In this document: one piece after another, positions 46,556-54,973 of the stretch | How positions within the stretch are numbered: position 1 is the first letter of the stretch | Layout: every line of letters starts with the position of its first letter | Assembly: GCA_964601275.1 (NCBI GenBank) | Contig: CAZRMV010000004.1 | Coordinates: 186,001-250,000 of the forward strand | Length of the DNA stretch: 64,000 bases | Direction of reading: 5' to 3' | Origin: JAOZPE01 sp964601275 | GTDB taxonomy: Bacteria > Krumholzibacteriota > Krumholzibacteriia > JAJRXK01 | Notes under the pieces: generated by a model | The model's database searches: none | Seen by the model: only the letters and a program-made list of their open reading frames with translations | Told to the model about the DNA's origin: nothing | Program-made: the position numbers and the translations under genes

Positions 46556-46780
46556 ATGATCAGTATCGAATACTGCGTGCAGTGAAACTATCTCCCGCAA
46601 GCCACCAGGTTGGTGGATCAGCTGCAGAAGGAACTGGGGATCACGCCCGAGCTCATTCCGGGACGCAACGGGGTGTTCGACGTGAAGGTCGACGGGGAGT
46701 TGATCTTTTCCAAGCACCAGGAACTCCGCTTTCCCGAGGAGGGTGAGATCGTCGATCTCATCAAGGCCCGGACGAGCTGA
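46556..46780 (+). CDS. SelW/SelT/SelH (Rdx)-family selenoprotein with in-frame UGA (CxxU)
   Basis: The product has 74 residues if TGA 46583-46585 is read as selenocysteine. The frame reads MISIEYCVQ, then UGA, then NYLPQATRLVDQL, and later GRNGVFDVKVDGELIFSK and LRFPEEGEIVDLI. This is the full Rdx family pattern, whose redox motif is CxxC or CxxU exactly where the TGA sits (C7-V-Q-U10). Sequence on both sides of TGA is conserved-type, which argues against a random stop. A small hairpin follows the UGA at suitable distance. It would be a thioredoxin-fold oxidoreductase of unknown substrate. It is probably co-transcribed with the DUF2007 gene. The alternative is a nonsense mutation in a Cys-form gene. 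Confidence 0.87.
46586..46617 (+). promoter_or_regulatory. Candidate bacterial SECIS element
   Basis: CCACC (46602-46606) and GGTGG (46612-46616) form a perfect five-pair stem with loop AGGTT. The loop begins 21 bases after the UGA and has G at its second position. This fits the usual bacterial SECIS description: a short apical hairpin 16-37 bases downstream with G in the first two loop positions. It is short and within coding sequence, so evidence is supportive, not proof. Confidence 0.6.
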
Positions 46781-46830
46781 GCGCCGCGCGGAACGGGCGG
46801 AACTTCACCCCGACGATCCGGGAGAGACAG

Positions 46831-47073
46831 ATGGACAAGGAAGTCGAAGTCGCCCGTTTCACCGAGGTTTCCGAGGCCGAGGTGGCCAAGGGCCTGCTCA
46901 CCGCCAATGGGATTCCCTGCATGCTCGCCTACGACGACGTGGGAGGGATGGAACCCCAGATGAACCTGGGCGAGGGCATCCGCCTGGTGGTTCCCGGGAA
47001 CTTCGCCGAGGACGCGCGGCGGCTGCTCGCGTCGGTCGAGGACGGAACCGCCTCCGCGCCGGACGGGGACTGA
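46831..47073 (+). CDS. DUF2007 family small protein
   Basis: The product has 80 residues starting behind GGGAGAGA. It has the DUF2007 pattern: VEVARFTEVSEAEVAKGLLTANGIPCML followed by a short loop and IRLVVPGNFAEDARRLL. These small ferredoxin-fold proteins were named putative signal-transducing proteins; their role is not established. It lies 50 bases after the SelW-like gene on the same strand. Confidence 0.88.
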   Translation: MDKEVEVARFTEVSEAEVAKGLLTANGIPCMLAYDDVGGMEPQMNLGEGIRLVVPGNFAEDARRLLASVEDGTASAPDGD

Positions 47074-47126
47074 GGCCGACTTGGCCCTTCGGGGGACCCG
47101 CGCACCCACCGTCTCTTCGCCGCCGC

Positions 47127-48869
47127 TCAGTAGCCGGCGGCCTGCCCGTCCTTGCGCGATTCGGATGCCCCGTGGTACACGCCGTTCTTCGCGTCCCACA
47201 AGATCGCCTGGTAGCCGCCGTAGGGTCCGTCGCTGAACGCGACGCGATGTCCCTTCTCCATCAGGGCGCGAACCGTCGCGTAGGGGAATCCGGTCTCCAG
47301 GTCGACCTCGCCTCCATCGTCCATCACCTCGCCGGTGGGTTGGGAGCTGCCGGTGTGGCGGATGCGGGGAGCGTCGCCCGCTTCCTGCAGGTTCATCCCG
47401 AAATCGATGAGATTCATCACGATCTGGGCGTGTCCCTGGGGTTGCATGGCGCCCCCCATCACCCCGAAGCTGATCCAGGGCTTCCCGTCGCGGGTGATGA
47501 AGGCGGGGATGATGGTGTGGAAGGGGCGTTTTCCCGGCGCGTAGGTGTTCGCCCGGCCCTCGTGCAGATCGAAGAGTTCCCCGCGGTCCTGCAGGATGAA
47601 GCCCAGGCCGGGAGGGGTCATGCCGCTTCCCATGCCGCGATAGTTGCTCTGGATGAGTGAGACCATGTTCCCCTGGTCGTCAGCGGTGGTCAGGTACACC
47701 GTGTCCCCGGCCTCCAGGCGGGAATCGGTGGTCCCGAGGGAAGGGTCGCCGGCGGGGAAGGAGCGGGCGCGCCGGTCCATCCGGATGAGCTTGCGCCGTT
47801 GCGCCGCGTAGTCCTTGGAGATGAGCCACGAGACCGGGACCTCGGCGAAGTCCGGGTCGGCGTAGAATCGCGCCCGGTCCTCGAAGGCCAGCTTCTTGGC
47901 CTCGACGAAGAGATGGACGTGCTCGGGGCTGCCGAAACCGAAGCCGGCCAGGTCGAATCCCTCCAGGATGTTCAGGATCTGCAGGGCGGCGATGCCCTGC
48001 CCGTTGGGAGGCAGTTCCCAGATGTCGTAACCCCGGTAGTTGGTCGAGACCGGTTGCACCCATTCGCTATGGTGGGTGCTGAGATCCTCGTAGGAAAGGA
48101 ACCCGCCGTGGTCGTGCATGTAGTCGGCGATGACATGGGCGATCCTTCCCCGGTAGAACACCTCCCGGCCGTTCTCGGCGATCTCCTGCAGGGTGTTGGC
48201 CAGGTTCTCGTTGCGCCAGATCTCACCGGCTTCGGGGGCGCGTCCCTTCAGGGTGTACTGCTCGGTGAAGCCGGGATACCTGGAGAGGATCGGCACGCTC
48301 AGCCTCCAGTAGTGGGCGATCAGGTCGGTGACCGCAAAGCCTTCGCGTGCATAGCGGATGGCGGGGGCGAGCACGCGGTCCATGGGCAGCTTGCCGAAGC
48401 GCTCGTGCAGCTCGAACCAGCCGTCGACGCAACCGGGTACGCTGACCGGCAACGGGCCGTGGGCCGGGATCGATGTGTAGCCGTGATCGTGGAACCACTG
48501 CAGGGTCAACGAGCGGGGTGAGCGTCCGCTGGCGTTCAGCCCGTAGAGCCGGCGGCTTTGCGCGTCCCAGACGATGGCGAAGAGATCGCCTCCCATGCCG
48601 CTGCCGGTGGGCTCCATCAGTCCCAGGGCGGCGTCAGCGGCAATCGCCGCGTCGATCGCGTTGCCTCCTTCCCGCATCACCTCCAGGGCGATCTGGGTGA
48701 CCAGGGGTTGGCTGGTGGCGGCCATCGCGTGGGTGGCGAGCACTTCGCTGCGGGTGGCGAAGGCGCGGCCGGTCACCCGGTCGGCGGCCAGGGATCGGGC
48801 CGCCGGCCCCGGGCCCAGGATCAGGAGGAGAAGAAGGGCCGAAAGGCCCCTCAAACCGTTGATTCGCAT
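47127..48869 (-). CDS. ggt: Gamma-glutamyltransferase / gamma-glutamyl hydrolase, secreted
   Basis: The product has 580 residues from ATG 48869, with a signal peptide (LSALLLLLILGPGPAARSLA). Family features are MREGGNAIDAAIAADAALGLMEPTGSGMGGD, LPPNGQGIAALQILNILEG and the autoprocessing site GDTVYLTTADDQGNMVSLIQSNY. The Thr of DTVYL aligns with the catalytic Thr of E. coli GGT, in a form typical of the YwrD-like subgroup. It should cleave into two subunits and transfer or hydrolyse gamma-glutamyl bonds in the periplasm, for example of glutathione-like peptides or possibly of poly-gamma-glutamate. Confidence 0.93.
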   Translation of the reverse strand: MRINGLRGLSALLLLLILGPGPAARSLAADRVTGRAFATRSEVLATHAMAATSQPLVTQIALEVMREGGNAIDAAIAADAALGLMEPTGSGMGGDLFAIVWDAQSRRLYGLNASGRSPRSLTLQWFHDHGYTSIPAHGPLPVSVPGCVDGWFELHERFGKLPMDRVLAPAIRYAREGFAVTDLIAHYWRLSVPILSRYPGFTEQYTLKGRAPEAGEIWRNENLANTLQEIAENGREVFYRGRIAHVIADYMHDHGGFLSYEDLSTHHSEWVQPVSTNYRGYDIWELPPNGQGIAALQILNILEGFDLAGFGFGSPEHVHLFVEAKKLAFEDRARFYADPDFAEVPVSWLISKDYAAQRRKLIRMDRRARSFPAGDPSLGTTDSRLEAGDTVYLTTADDQGNMVSLIQSNYRGMGSGMTPPGLGFILQDRGELFDLHEGRANTYAPGKRPFHTIIPAFITRDGKPWISFGVMGGAMQPQGHAQIVMNLIDFGMNLQEAGDAPRIRHTGSSQPTGEVMDDGGEVDLETGFPYATVRALMEKGHRVAFSDGPYGGYQAILWDAKNGVYHGASESRKDGQAAGY

Positions 48870-49008
48870 GGTGAGCCTCGACTTCTGCAGAAGATGGCGG
48901 TGTCTGGTCCCCGCGGCGGGCGGGCTTCGGACTTGCCAGATCCGGCTTCTGGGTCGAGTTTCCATCCCGGATCCCGCACGGGTCAATCGAGAAACGGAGA
49001 GCCCCACG

Positions 49009-49803
49009 ATGAAACTGCCGTTCCACCACATCGACTCCTTCGCCGATCATCCCTTCGAGGGAAACCAGGCCGCGGTGGTGCTGCTGAAGGACTGGCTGCC
49101 CGACGACACCCTGCAGGCCATTGCCGAGGAGAACAACCTCCCCGAGACCGCGTTCGTGGTGCCCATGGGCGACAAGTGGGGTCTGCGCTGGTTCACCCCC
49201 ACGGTCGAGATCGACCTCTGCGGGCATGGAACCCTGGCCGCGGCCTTCGCCCTGTTCCTGGAGGGTCTCGCCCAGGGCCGGGAAGTGGTCTTCGAGAGTC
49301 CCCGCAGCGGAACCCTGCGGGTGTTGCGCCACGATGGACGGCACTGGCTCGATTTCCCCCTGAGACCCCTGAAGGAAGTCCCGATCGATCCCCGCCTGGT
49401 CGAGGCGCTCGGAGTGGAACCTCGATGGTGCGGCATGGCCCGCGACCTGATCGTCCGTTTGGAGAGCGAGCAGCAGGTCCGCAAGCTCGATCCGGACCTG
49501 GAGATCCTGGCCCAGTTGGATGCCCTGGGAGTGTGTCCGACCGCCGAAGGGGACGACTGCGATTTCGTCTGCTGCTTCTTCGCTCCCAAGGTGGGGGTTC
49601 CCGAGGACCCGGTCACCGGCTCGGTCTTCTGCAGCCTGCTTCCCTATTGGGGAAGCATCCTGGGCAAGGAACGCCTGACCGCCCGGCAACTCTCGCGCCG
49701 GGGCGGATCGGTGGTGGGGGAACTGCACGGGAAGCGGGTCCATATCGGGGGACACGCGGTCGATGTCATCCGCGGCGAGATGCATCTCCGGCTGGACGGC
49801 TGA
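49009..49803 (+). CDS. PhzF family isomerase/epimerase-like protein
   Basis: The product has 264 residues from ATG 49009 with GGAGAG in front; the longer open frame is antisense to ggt. It shows DSFADHPFEGNQAAVVLL, PETAFVV, ATP-like FTPTVEIDLCGHGTLAAA, and EDPVTGSVFCSL, the four hallmark segments of the diaminopimelate-epimerase-like PhzF fold. The catalytic Glu aligned with PhzF Glu45 falls in NNLPETAF. There are no phenazine genes nearby, so this is a general PhzF-like enzyme of unknown substrate. Confidence 0.92.
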   Translation: MKLPFHHIDSFADHPFEGNQAAVVLLKDWLPDDTLQAIAEENNLPETAFVVPMGDKWGLRWFTPTVEIDLCGHGTLAAAFALFLEGLAQGREVVFESPRSGTLRVLRHDGRHWLDFPLRPLKEVPIDPRLVEALGVEPRWCGMARDLIVRLESEQQVRKLDPDLEILAQLDALGVCPTAEGDDCDFVCCFFAPKVGVPEDPVTGSVFCSLLPYWGSILGKERLTARQLSRRGGSVVGELHGKRVHIGGHAVDVIRGEMHLRLDG

Positions 49804-49817
49804 GCTCTTGCCCCGTC

Positions 49818-50960
49818 ATGTTCGAGTACCAGAAATCCCATCGATTCTTCGCCCAGGTGGCCGATGGGCTGGACGAGCTCGCCCGGCGGGAACTGGAAGG
49901 ACTCGGCGCCACCGAGGTGAAACCGGCCTACCGGGGCGCCTGGTTCACCGCCGACCTTCCATCGCTCTACCGCATCAACTACCGGACCCGTCTGGTCACC
50001 CGGATCTTCGCGCCGTTGATCACCTTCGACTGCCACAGTGCGCGCTATCTCTACAAGACCCTGCGCCGCCTCCAGTGGGATGTGATCGTGGGGAAGGGAC
50101 GTACCTTCGCGGTCACCGCCAATCTGAGTGACAGCGCGATCCGGCACAGCCAATACGCCTGCCGGGTGGTGAAGGACGCCGTCGTCGACCACTTCCGGGA
50201 GACGACGGGTTCGCGTCCCGATGTCGACCCCAAGCGTCCCGACCTGTGGTTGCATCTGCACCTGCACCGCAACCGGGCCACGGTCCACCTGGACACCTCG
50301 GGTGGGTCGTTGCATCGTCGTGGATACCGGAAACATTCGGTCGAGGCGCCGATGATGGAGACCCTCGCCGCGGCGATCCTCGAGCTGAGCGAATGGGACG
50401 GAGGCGTTCCCCTGGCCGACCCGATGTGCGGTTCGGGAACCTTCCTGGCCGAGGCGCTGATGAAGCTCTGCCGGATTCCCGCCGGCTACCTTCGCCCCCG
50501 CTTCGGCCTGGAGAACCTTCCCGACCATGACGCGGATCTCTGGAAACAGGTGCGGAGCCAGGCCGACGCGGGCATCCGGGCTCTTCCCGAAGGGGCCCTG
50601 TGGGGCGGTGACATCTCCGCCGGCAACCTCGAGGTCGCCCGTGGAAACTGCGCGCTTCTGCCCCATGGCGACCGCATCACCTGGTGGCGGGGGGATTTCC
50701 GCCGCCTGGAACCCGGGTTGCCCGGCCGGGTGATCGTCACCAATCCTCCCTACGGGCGCCGCCTGAGGGGCGGGGAGGATCCCCGGCGGTTGATCCGCGA
50801 TCTCGGCGATTTCCTCAAGCGACGCTGCACCGGCTCGATCGCCTACGTCTACGTGGGCGACCGCGCACTGCTCAAGAGCGTGGGTTTGCGACCGAAGTGG
50901 AAGCGCCCCCTCCACAATGGCCCTCTCGACGGGCGTCTGGCGCGCTATGATCTGTACTGA
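49818..50960 (+). CDS. rlmL: THUMP-domain rRNA (guanine-N2) methyltransferase, RlmL type
   Basis: The product has 380 residues. An N-terminal ferredoxin-like/THUMP part (about 1-155; FFAQVADGLDELARRELEGLGA) leads to SGGSLHRRGYRKHSVEAPMMETLAAAIL. The SAM-binding Rossmann fold has DPMCGSGTFLAEAL and the catalytic NPPYGRRL. It methylates a guanine in 23S rRNA at N2 (m2G2445 in E. coli). It has the single N-terminal domain form, without the second RlmK half of E. coli RlmKL. It starts 14 bases after the PhzF-like stop. Confidence 0.9.
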   Translation: MFEYQKSHRFFAQVADGLDELARRELEGLGATEVKPAYRGAWFTADLPSLYRINYRTRLVTRIFAPLITFDCHSARYLYKTLRRLQWDVIVGKGRTFAVTANLSDSAIRHSQYACRVVKDAVVDHFRETTGSRPDVDPKRPDLWLHLHLHRNRATVHLDTSGGSLHRRGYRKHSVEAPMMETLAAAILELSEWDGGVPLADPMCGSGTFLAEALMKLCRIPAGYLRPRFGLENLPDHDADLWKQVRSQADAGIRALPEGALWGGDISAGNLEVARGNCALLPHGDRITWWRGDFRRLEPGLPGRVIVTNPPYGRRLRGGEDPRRLIRDLGDFLKRRCTGSIAYVYVGDRALLKSVGLRPKWKRPLHNGPLDGRLARYDLY

Positions 50961-50982
50961 GCGCGTCGGCCCAGAACGAGAG

Positions 50983-51011
50983 ATCCCATGACCCCCGGGC
51001 TCTCATGGGAT
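50983..51011 (+). terminator. Hairpin downstream of the rRNA methyltransferase gene
   Basis: ATCCCATGA (50983-50991) pairs with TCATGGGAT (51003-51011) around an 11-base loop, 22 bases after the stop codon. There is no strong T run. It covers the ATG at 51005, which argues against that codon being the helicase start. Confidence 0.5.
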
Positions 51012-51160
51012 ATCTTCTGCGCGGGCGCAAGGGACTTTCCCGCCGTACCCTGTGGGGCGGCGGATTCGGCCATGTCCTGAATTCGGGGTCCTGGGTGGAA
51101 GAACCGTGGATTCCGGCCCGGGTCGTGGATTTCCAGTCAACCCGAAGAGGTAGAGATCAA

Positions 51161-52744
51161 TTGACCGAAGCGAGACGAAGACGAAGGGTCCGCAAGACCC
51201 GCTCCCACCCCTCCCCGACGCCCATCGGCGAAGAACCGCGCGAGGAAGAAACCGCAGGGCAGGAAGTTCCCACCGACGATGAACTGGTCGAACCGGACAA
51301 CGCCCTTCCCCTGATCACCCTGGAAGAACTGTCTCCCACCATGCAACAGGCCTGCGAGCGTGCGGGGTGGAAGGAACTGATGCCGGTGCAGGCCCGCACC
51401 ATTCCCTACGTGCTGGCCGGGCGGGATCTGATGATCCAGTCCCGCACCGGGAGCGGAAAGACCGGCGCGTTCCTCTTGCCCATGCTCGACCGCATCGATC
51501 CCAGCCTTGCCCAGTGCCAGAGCCTCATCCTGGTTCCCACCCGGGAGCTGGCCCAGCAGGTCTACGACCACGCCGAGATCCTGGCGCCACCGGGAGTCCG
51601 CACCATCGCGGTATATGGAGGGGTGGGTTACCGGAAGCAGCTGGATGCGTTCCGGGCGGGAGCCCATCTGGTGGTGGGTACCCCCGGCCGGATCCTCGAC
51701 CATCTCATGCAGGGAAACCTGGATCTGAAGCATCTGAAGATGCTGGTCTTCGACGAGGCCGACCGGATGCTCTCGATGGGGTTCTTCCAGGACATGCGAA
51801 GGGTGAAGCGGTTCCTGGGGGATGCGCCGCGCAACGGTTACATGTTCTCGGCGACCTTCCCCTATCACGTGATGCGCCTGGCCGGGGAATTCCTGCACGA
51901 ACCGGAGATGCTCAGTCTCAGTCGCGATCACGTGCACGTGACCGACGTGGACCACGTCCTCTATTTCGTGCCGGACATGAAGAAGGATCGCACCCTGGCC
52001 CGCTTGATCGAGCTGGAGAACCCGGCTTCGGCGATCATCTTCTGCAACACCAAGGCCGAGGTGAACTACGTATCCCTCATCCTGAAACGCTATGGCTACG
52101 ATGCCGACGGCCTGTCCAGTGAGTTGCGTCAACGTGACCGGGAAAAGGTCCTGGGGAGGGTCAGGGCGGGCACCCTGCGCTTCCTGGTGGCCACCGACGT
52201 GGCCGCCCGGGGCATCGATATCCAGGAACTGAGCCACGTGTTCCAGTACGAAGTCCCCGAAGATCCGGAACTGTACGTGCACCGCGCCGGCCGCACCGGC
52301 CGGGCGGGTGCGGGAGGAAGGGCGATCACCCTGGCCTTCCGCACCGAGAAGGTGCGCATCGACGAGATCCGCGCTCGCTACGGCATCCAGTTCGAGGAAC
52401 TCGAACCCCCGACGGACGAGGAGGTCGAAAAGGTGGTATCCGAACGACTGGTGGCCCTTCTGGAGGCGCGCCTGCGAGAGCGTCGCCCGATCGACCGCGA
52501 ACGCATCCAACGTTTCCTTCCCCTGGCTCAGGAGCTGGCGCAACACGAAGACGGCGCCATGCTGGTGGCGATGTTGTTGAACGATCACTACCAGCAGAGC
52601 CTGCACGCGCCGGTCGTTCCCGAGGGAGACCCACCGGCGGAGGACGCAACGCCACAAGAGGGTCCGCCGTCGAGCGATCGCGGGTCCTCCGGGGGCCGCG
52701 GGCGCCGCCGTTCGCGCTCGGGCGGATCGCGCCGCCGGCGTTGA
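51161..52744 (+). CDS. DEAD-box ATP-dependent RNA helicase
   Basis: The product has about 527 residues from TTG 51161 (GAAGAGG upstream). An open frame reaches ATG 51005, but its extra 52 residues are unlike helicases and cross a hairpin. Motifs in order: Q motif region PVQARTIPYVL, RTGSGKT, PTRELAQQ, GTPGR, FDEADRM, FSATFP, ATDVAARGID and HRAGRTGRAG. The C-terminal tail is Arg/Gly/Ser-rich (RGRRRSRSGG), typical of nonspecific RNA binding. Likely roles are ribosome assembly or cold adaptation. Confidence 0.92.
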   Translation: MTEARRRRRVRKTRSHPSPTPIGEEPREEETAGQEVPTDDELVEPDNALPLITLEELSPTMQQACERAGWKELMPVQARTIPYVLAGRDLMIQSRTGSGKTGAFLLPMLDRIDPSLAQCQSLILVPTRELAQQVYDHAEILAPPGVRTIAVYGGVGYRKQLDAFRAGAHLVVGTPGRILDHLMQGNLDLKHLKMLVFDEADRMLSMGFFQDMRRVKRFLGDAPRNGYMFSATFPYHVMRLAGEFLHEPEMLSLSRDHVHVTDVDHVLYFVPDMKKDRTLARLIELENPASAIIFCNTKAEVNYVSLILKRYGYDADGLSSELRQRDREKVLGRVRAGTLRFLVATDVAARGIDIQELSHVFQYEVPEDPELYVHRAGRTGRAGAGGRAITLAFRTEKVRIDEIRARYGIQFEELEPPTDEEVEKVVSERLVALLEARLRERRPIDRERIQRFLPLAQELAQHEDGAMLVAMLLNDHYQQSLHAPVVPEGDPPAEDATPQEGPPSSDRGSSGGRGRRRSRSGGSRRRR

Positions 52745-52750
52745 AACAGG

Positions 52751-52781
52751 CCGCCGGATGGGGCCCGGCCCCATCCGGCGG
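52751..52781. terminator. Strong bidirectional hairpin between helicase and dps genes
   Basis: CCGCCGGATGGGG (52751-52763) and CCCCATCCGGCGG (52769-52781) form a perfect 13-pair stem with a five-base loop. It starts seven bases past the helicase stop, between two converging genes. It can act for both directions. Confidence 0.72.
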
Positions 52782-52861
52782 AGGGAGAAGGCGGAGAGCC
52801 CTTCACCAATGCCGCATTTTCCGCTCTCCGCCTCTCCTGCAGCCTGACCAGGTGCACCCGT

Positions 52862-53326
52862 CTATTCGAGGTGGCTCTCGAGCATCCACGCGTTCTTCTC
52901 GTGCACTTCCATGCGTCGTACCCCGAGGTCGGCCGACACCGGGTCGCCGGCCGCTTCGGCCGCCTCGATCAGTCTGGCGGCGGATTCGGCCAGCTTGCGG
53001 TGGTCGGCGGCCAGGGTGCGGATCATCTCGGTCGCGGAGGTCCCCGGACGCGCTTCCTCGATGCCGGTCAACTTCGCGAATTCGGTGTAGGAGCCCGGGG
53101 CGGGGTGGCCGAGAGCGCGGATCCGTTCGGCGATCTCGTCGACGGCCAGGGCCAGCTCGGTGTACTGGGTCTCGAAGAGCAGGTGGAGCGACTGGAACAT
53201 CGGGCCCACCACGTTCCAGTGGTAGTTGTGGGTCTTCAGGTAGAGGGTGTAGCTGTCGGCGAGCAGCCGGCTCGTCGCGTCGACGAGGGCTTCGGGGATT
53301 TCGGTGGTCTTCTCGAGCGTGGTCAT
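52862..53326 (-). CDS. dps: Dps-family ferritin-like DNA-protection protein
   Basis: The product has 154 residues with AAGGAGAG before the start. The ferroxidase-site residues of Dps are visible: His36 in NYHWNVVG, His48 and Glu52 in SLHLLFETQY, and Asp63 and Glu67 in VDEIAE. It forms 12-mers that oxidise Fe(II) with hydrogen peroxide and can shield DNA. It is divergent from oxyR with an OxyR-like site between them, so peroxide induction is likely. Confidence 0.94.
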   Translation of the reverse strand: MTTLEKTTEIPEALVDATSRLLADSYTLYLKTHNYHWNVVGPMFQSLHLLFETQYTELALAVDEIAERIRALGHPAPGSYTEFAKLTGIEEARPGTSATEMIRTLAADHRKLAESAARLIEAAEAAGDPVSADLGVRRMEVHEKNAWMLESHLE

Positions 53327-53426
53327 GATGAGCTCTCCTTGTCGGCGCCGGGGGCGCCTCGTTCGGGTCGTCGGTGCCTACCGCGAGGGACATCCCCAAG
53401 ATCGGGCCGGTTGTGCAATAGTGCCA

Positions 53427-53463
53427 ATACATTGTTCTTGTGAGTTCGATAGATATGGCCTAT
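53427..53463. promoter_or_regulatory. Candidate OxyR binding site in the dps/oxyR divergent region
   Basis: ATAGATATGGCCTAT (53449-53463) matches the ATAG-n7-CTAT half site of OxyR exactly. A weaker partner starts at 53427, giving the 22-base spacing of the full double site. It ends ten bases before the oxyR start, which fits autorepression and peroxide-dependent control of dps. Confidence 0.55.
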
Positions 53464-53472
53464 CATCTGACC

Positions 53473-54396
53473 ATGACCCTCCAGGAACTCCGCTACCTGG
53501 TCGCCCTGGCCGAGCACGGTCATTTCGGCCGGGCCGCCGCCGCCTGTTACGTGTCCCAACCCTCCTTGAGCGCGGCGGTGAAGAAGCTCGAGAACGAGCT
53601 GGGGGTGATGCTCTTCGAACGGACCCGGCGGCGGGTCCTGCCCACCGCGCGAGGGGAGAGGGTGGTGCGGCGGGCCCGGCGGATCCTCGAGGAGGCCCGA
53701 CGCCTGGAGGAGGAGGCCCGCCGGCCCGAACTGCCGCTCAGCGGCATCTTCCGCCTGGGCGCCATCCCGACCATCGGGCCCTACCTGATGCCCCATCTGG
53801 TTCCTCCGCTGCGGAGGGATCACCCCGCGCTGCAATTGCACCTGATCGAACAGCAGACCGCGGTCCTGTTGGAACAGTTGCAGCAGGGACGACTCGACGC
53901 CGCCTTGATGTCTCCTCCGCTGGACGAGACCGGACTGGTCCGGGCCGACCTGTACCGCGAGGACTTCCATCTCGCCGCGCCGCCCGAACATCCCCTGAGC
54001 GCACGAGCTTCCATCGATCCAGCGGAGATCGTGGGAGAGCCTCTGCTCTTGCTGGACGAAGGCCATTGCCTGCGCGACCAGGTCCTGGAAGTGTGCAGCA
54101 CCGAGGACACCCCGGCCCGCGAACTCCTGCGCGGCAGCAGCCTGGAGACCCTCCGCAGCATGGTGGCGGCCGGGGTCGGATGCACCTTGCTGCCCGCCTT
54201 GGCGCTGCATCCTCTGGGTGGAGCCTCCCCGGTGGAGATCCGCCCCTTCACCGCCCCGGCTCCGCACCGCCGGGTCACCCTCTACTGGCGCAAGGGCTTC
54301 GCACGGGAGGACTCGGCCCGGGAACTGGCCGACTGGATCCGCCAGCACCTGCCACCCGGGGCCGTCCCGGTTGCCCCGGCTCGCGCCAGACCCTAG
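53473..54396 (+). CDS. oxyR: OxyR, LysR-type peroxide-sensing transcription regulator
   Basis: The product has 307 residues from ATG 53473, matching the start of known OxyR proteins; the upstream GTG 53440 and ATG 53455 fall in the binding site. The N-terminal helix-turn-helix reads FGRAAAACYVSQPSLSAAVKKLE. The redox pair is at Cys199 and Cys208 in GHCLRDQVLEVCS, the same numbers as in E. coli OxyR. It senses hydrogen peroxide by disulphide formation. The divergent dps gene is the obvious target. Confidence 0.96.
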   Translation: MTLQELRYLVALAEHGHFGRAAAACYVSQPSLSAAVKKLENELGVMLFERTRRRVLPTARGERVVRRARRILEEARRLEEEARRPELPLSGIFRLGAIPTIGPYLMPHLVPPLRRDHPALQLHLIEQQTAVLLEQLQQGRLDAALMSPPLDETGLVRADLYREDFHLAAPPEHPLSARASIDPAEIVGEPLLLLDEGHCLRDQVLEVCSTEDTPARELLRGSSLETLRSMVAAGVGCTLLPALALHPLGGASPVEIRPFTAPAPHRRVTLYWRKGFAREDSARELADWIRQHLPPGAVPVAPARARP

Positions 54397-54445
54397 AATG
54401 GCTGCCAGCCCCGTTCCCCCCCATTCCCCATCACGGAGCCATGTC

Positions 54446-54973
54446 ATGGAACACCGTCTGACCACCCGATTCCTGTTCGTGTCCCTGTTGTTGCTGGTTC
54501 CGGTCTTCGCCGCCGCCGAAGAAGATCGCGAGATGGGCGCGGTGACCTACGGCGAGGGGGTGACGCTCTCGGAGAGCACCCCGATCTCGGAGATCCACGC
54601 CCATCCCGGCAAGTACGTGGGCAAGGTGGTCCGGGTGGAGGGCCGCATCGTGGATGCCTGCCAGAAACGCGGGTGCTGGATGGAACTGGCCGGCGACCGG
54701 GATTTCCAGAGCGTGCGGGTGAAGGTGGATGACGGCGTCATCGTCTTCCCGGCGGACTGTCCCGGGCGATGGGGAATCGCCGAAGGAGAGCTGCAGCGCA
54801 TCGAACTGACCCTGGAACAGACCCGCAAGATGGCCCAGCACCAATGCGAGGAAGAGGGGACGGAGAAGACCTTCGACCCGCAGAGCATCACCGAGCCCGC
54901 GGTGATCTACCAGGTCCATGCGACCGGCGCGGTGATCGAGGATCGCCCGGCCGGGGAAAAAGAGAACGGATGA
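54446..54973 (+). CDS. Secreted DUF4920-type protein
   Basis: The product has 175 residues, with a signal peptide (LFVSLLLLVPVFAAA). The OB-fold-like domain has GKVVRVEGRIVDACQKRGCWMELAGD, then VRVKVDDGVIVFPADCPGR and a strand AEGELQRIELT. The paired Cys in ACQKRGCW and a later Cys are conserved in DUF4920 proteins and could bind metal or form a disulphide. It overlaps the PepSY gene by four bases (ATGA), so both are made together. Function is not established. Confidence 0.82.
   Translation: MEHRLTTRFLFVSLLLLVPVFAAAEEDREMGAVTYGEGVTLSESTPISEIHAHPGKYVGKVVRVEGRIVDACQKRGCWMELAGDRDFQSVRVKVDDGVIVFPADCPGRWGIAEGELQRIELTLEQTRKMAQHQCEEEGTEKTFDPQSITEPAVIYQVHATGAVIEDRPAGEKENG

Noticed and set aside
46459..46746. 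A 95-codon plus-strand frame covering the SelW-like region
   Set aside because: It is out of frame with the conserved Rdx sequence and shows no family similarity. The true frame needs UGA read-through.
51005..51160. Upstream extension of the helicase to ATG 51005
   Set aside because: The extra residues are unlike helicases, and the ATG lies inside a hairpin behind the methyltransferase gene.
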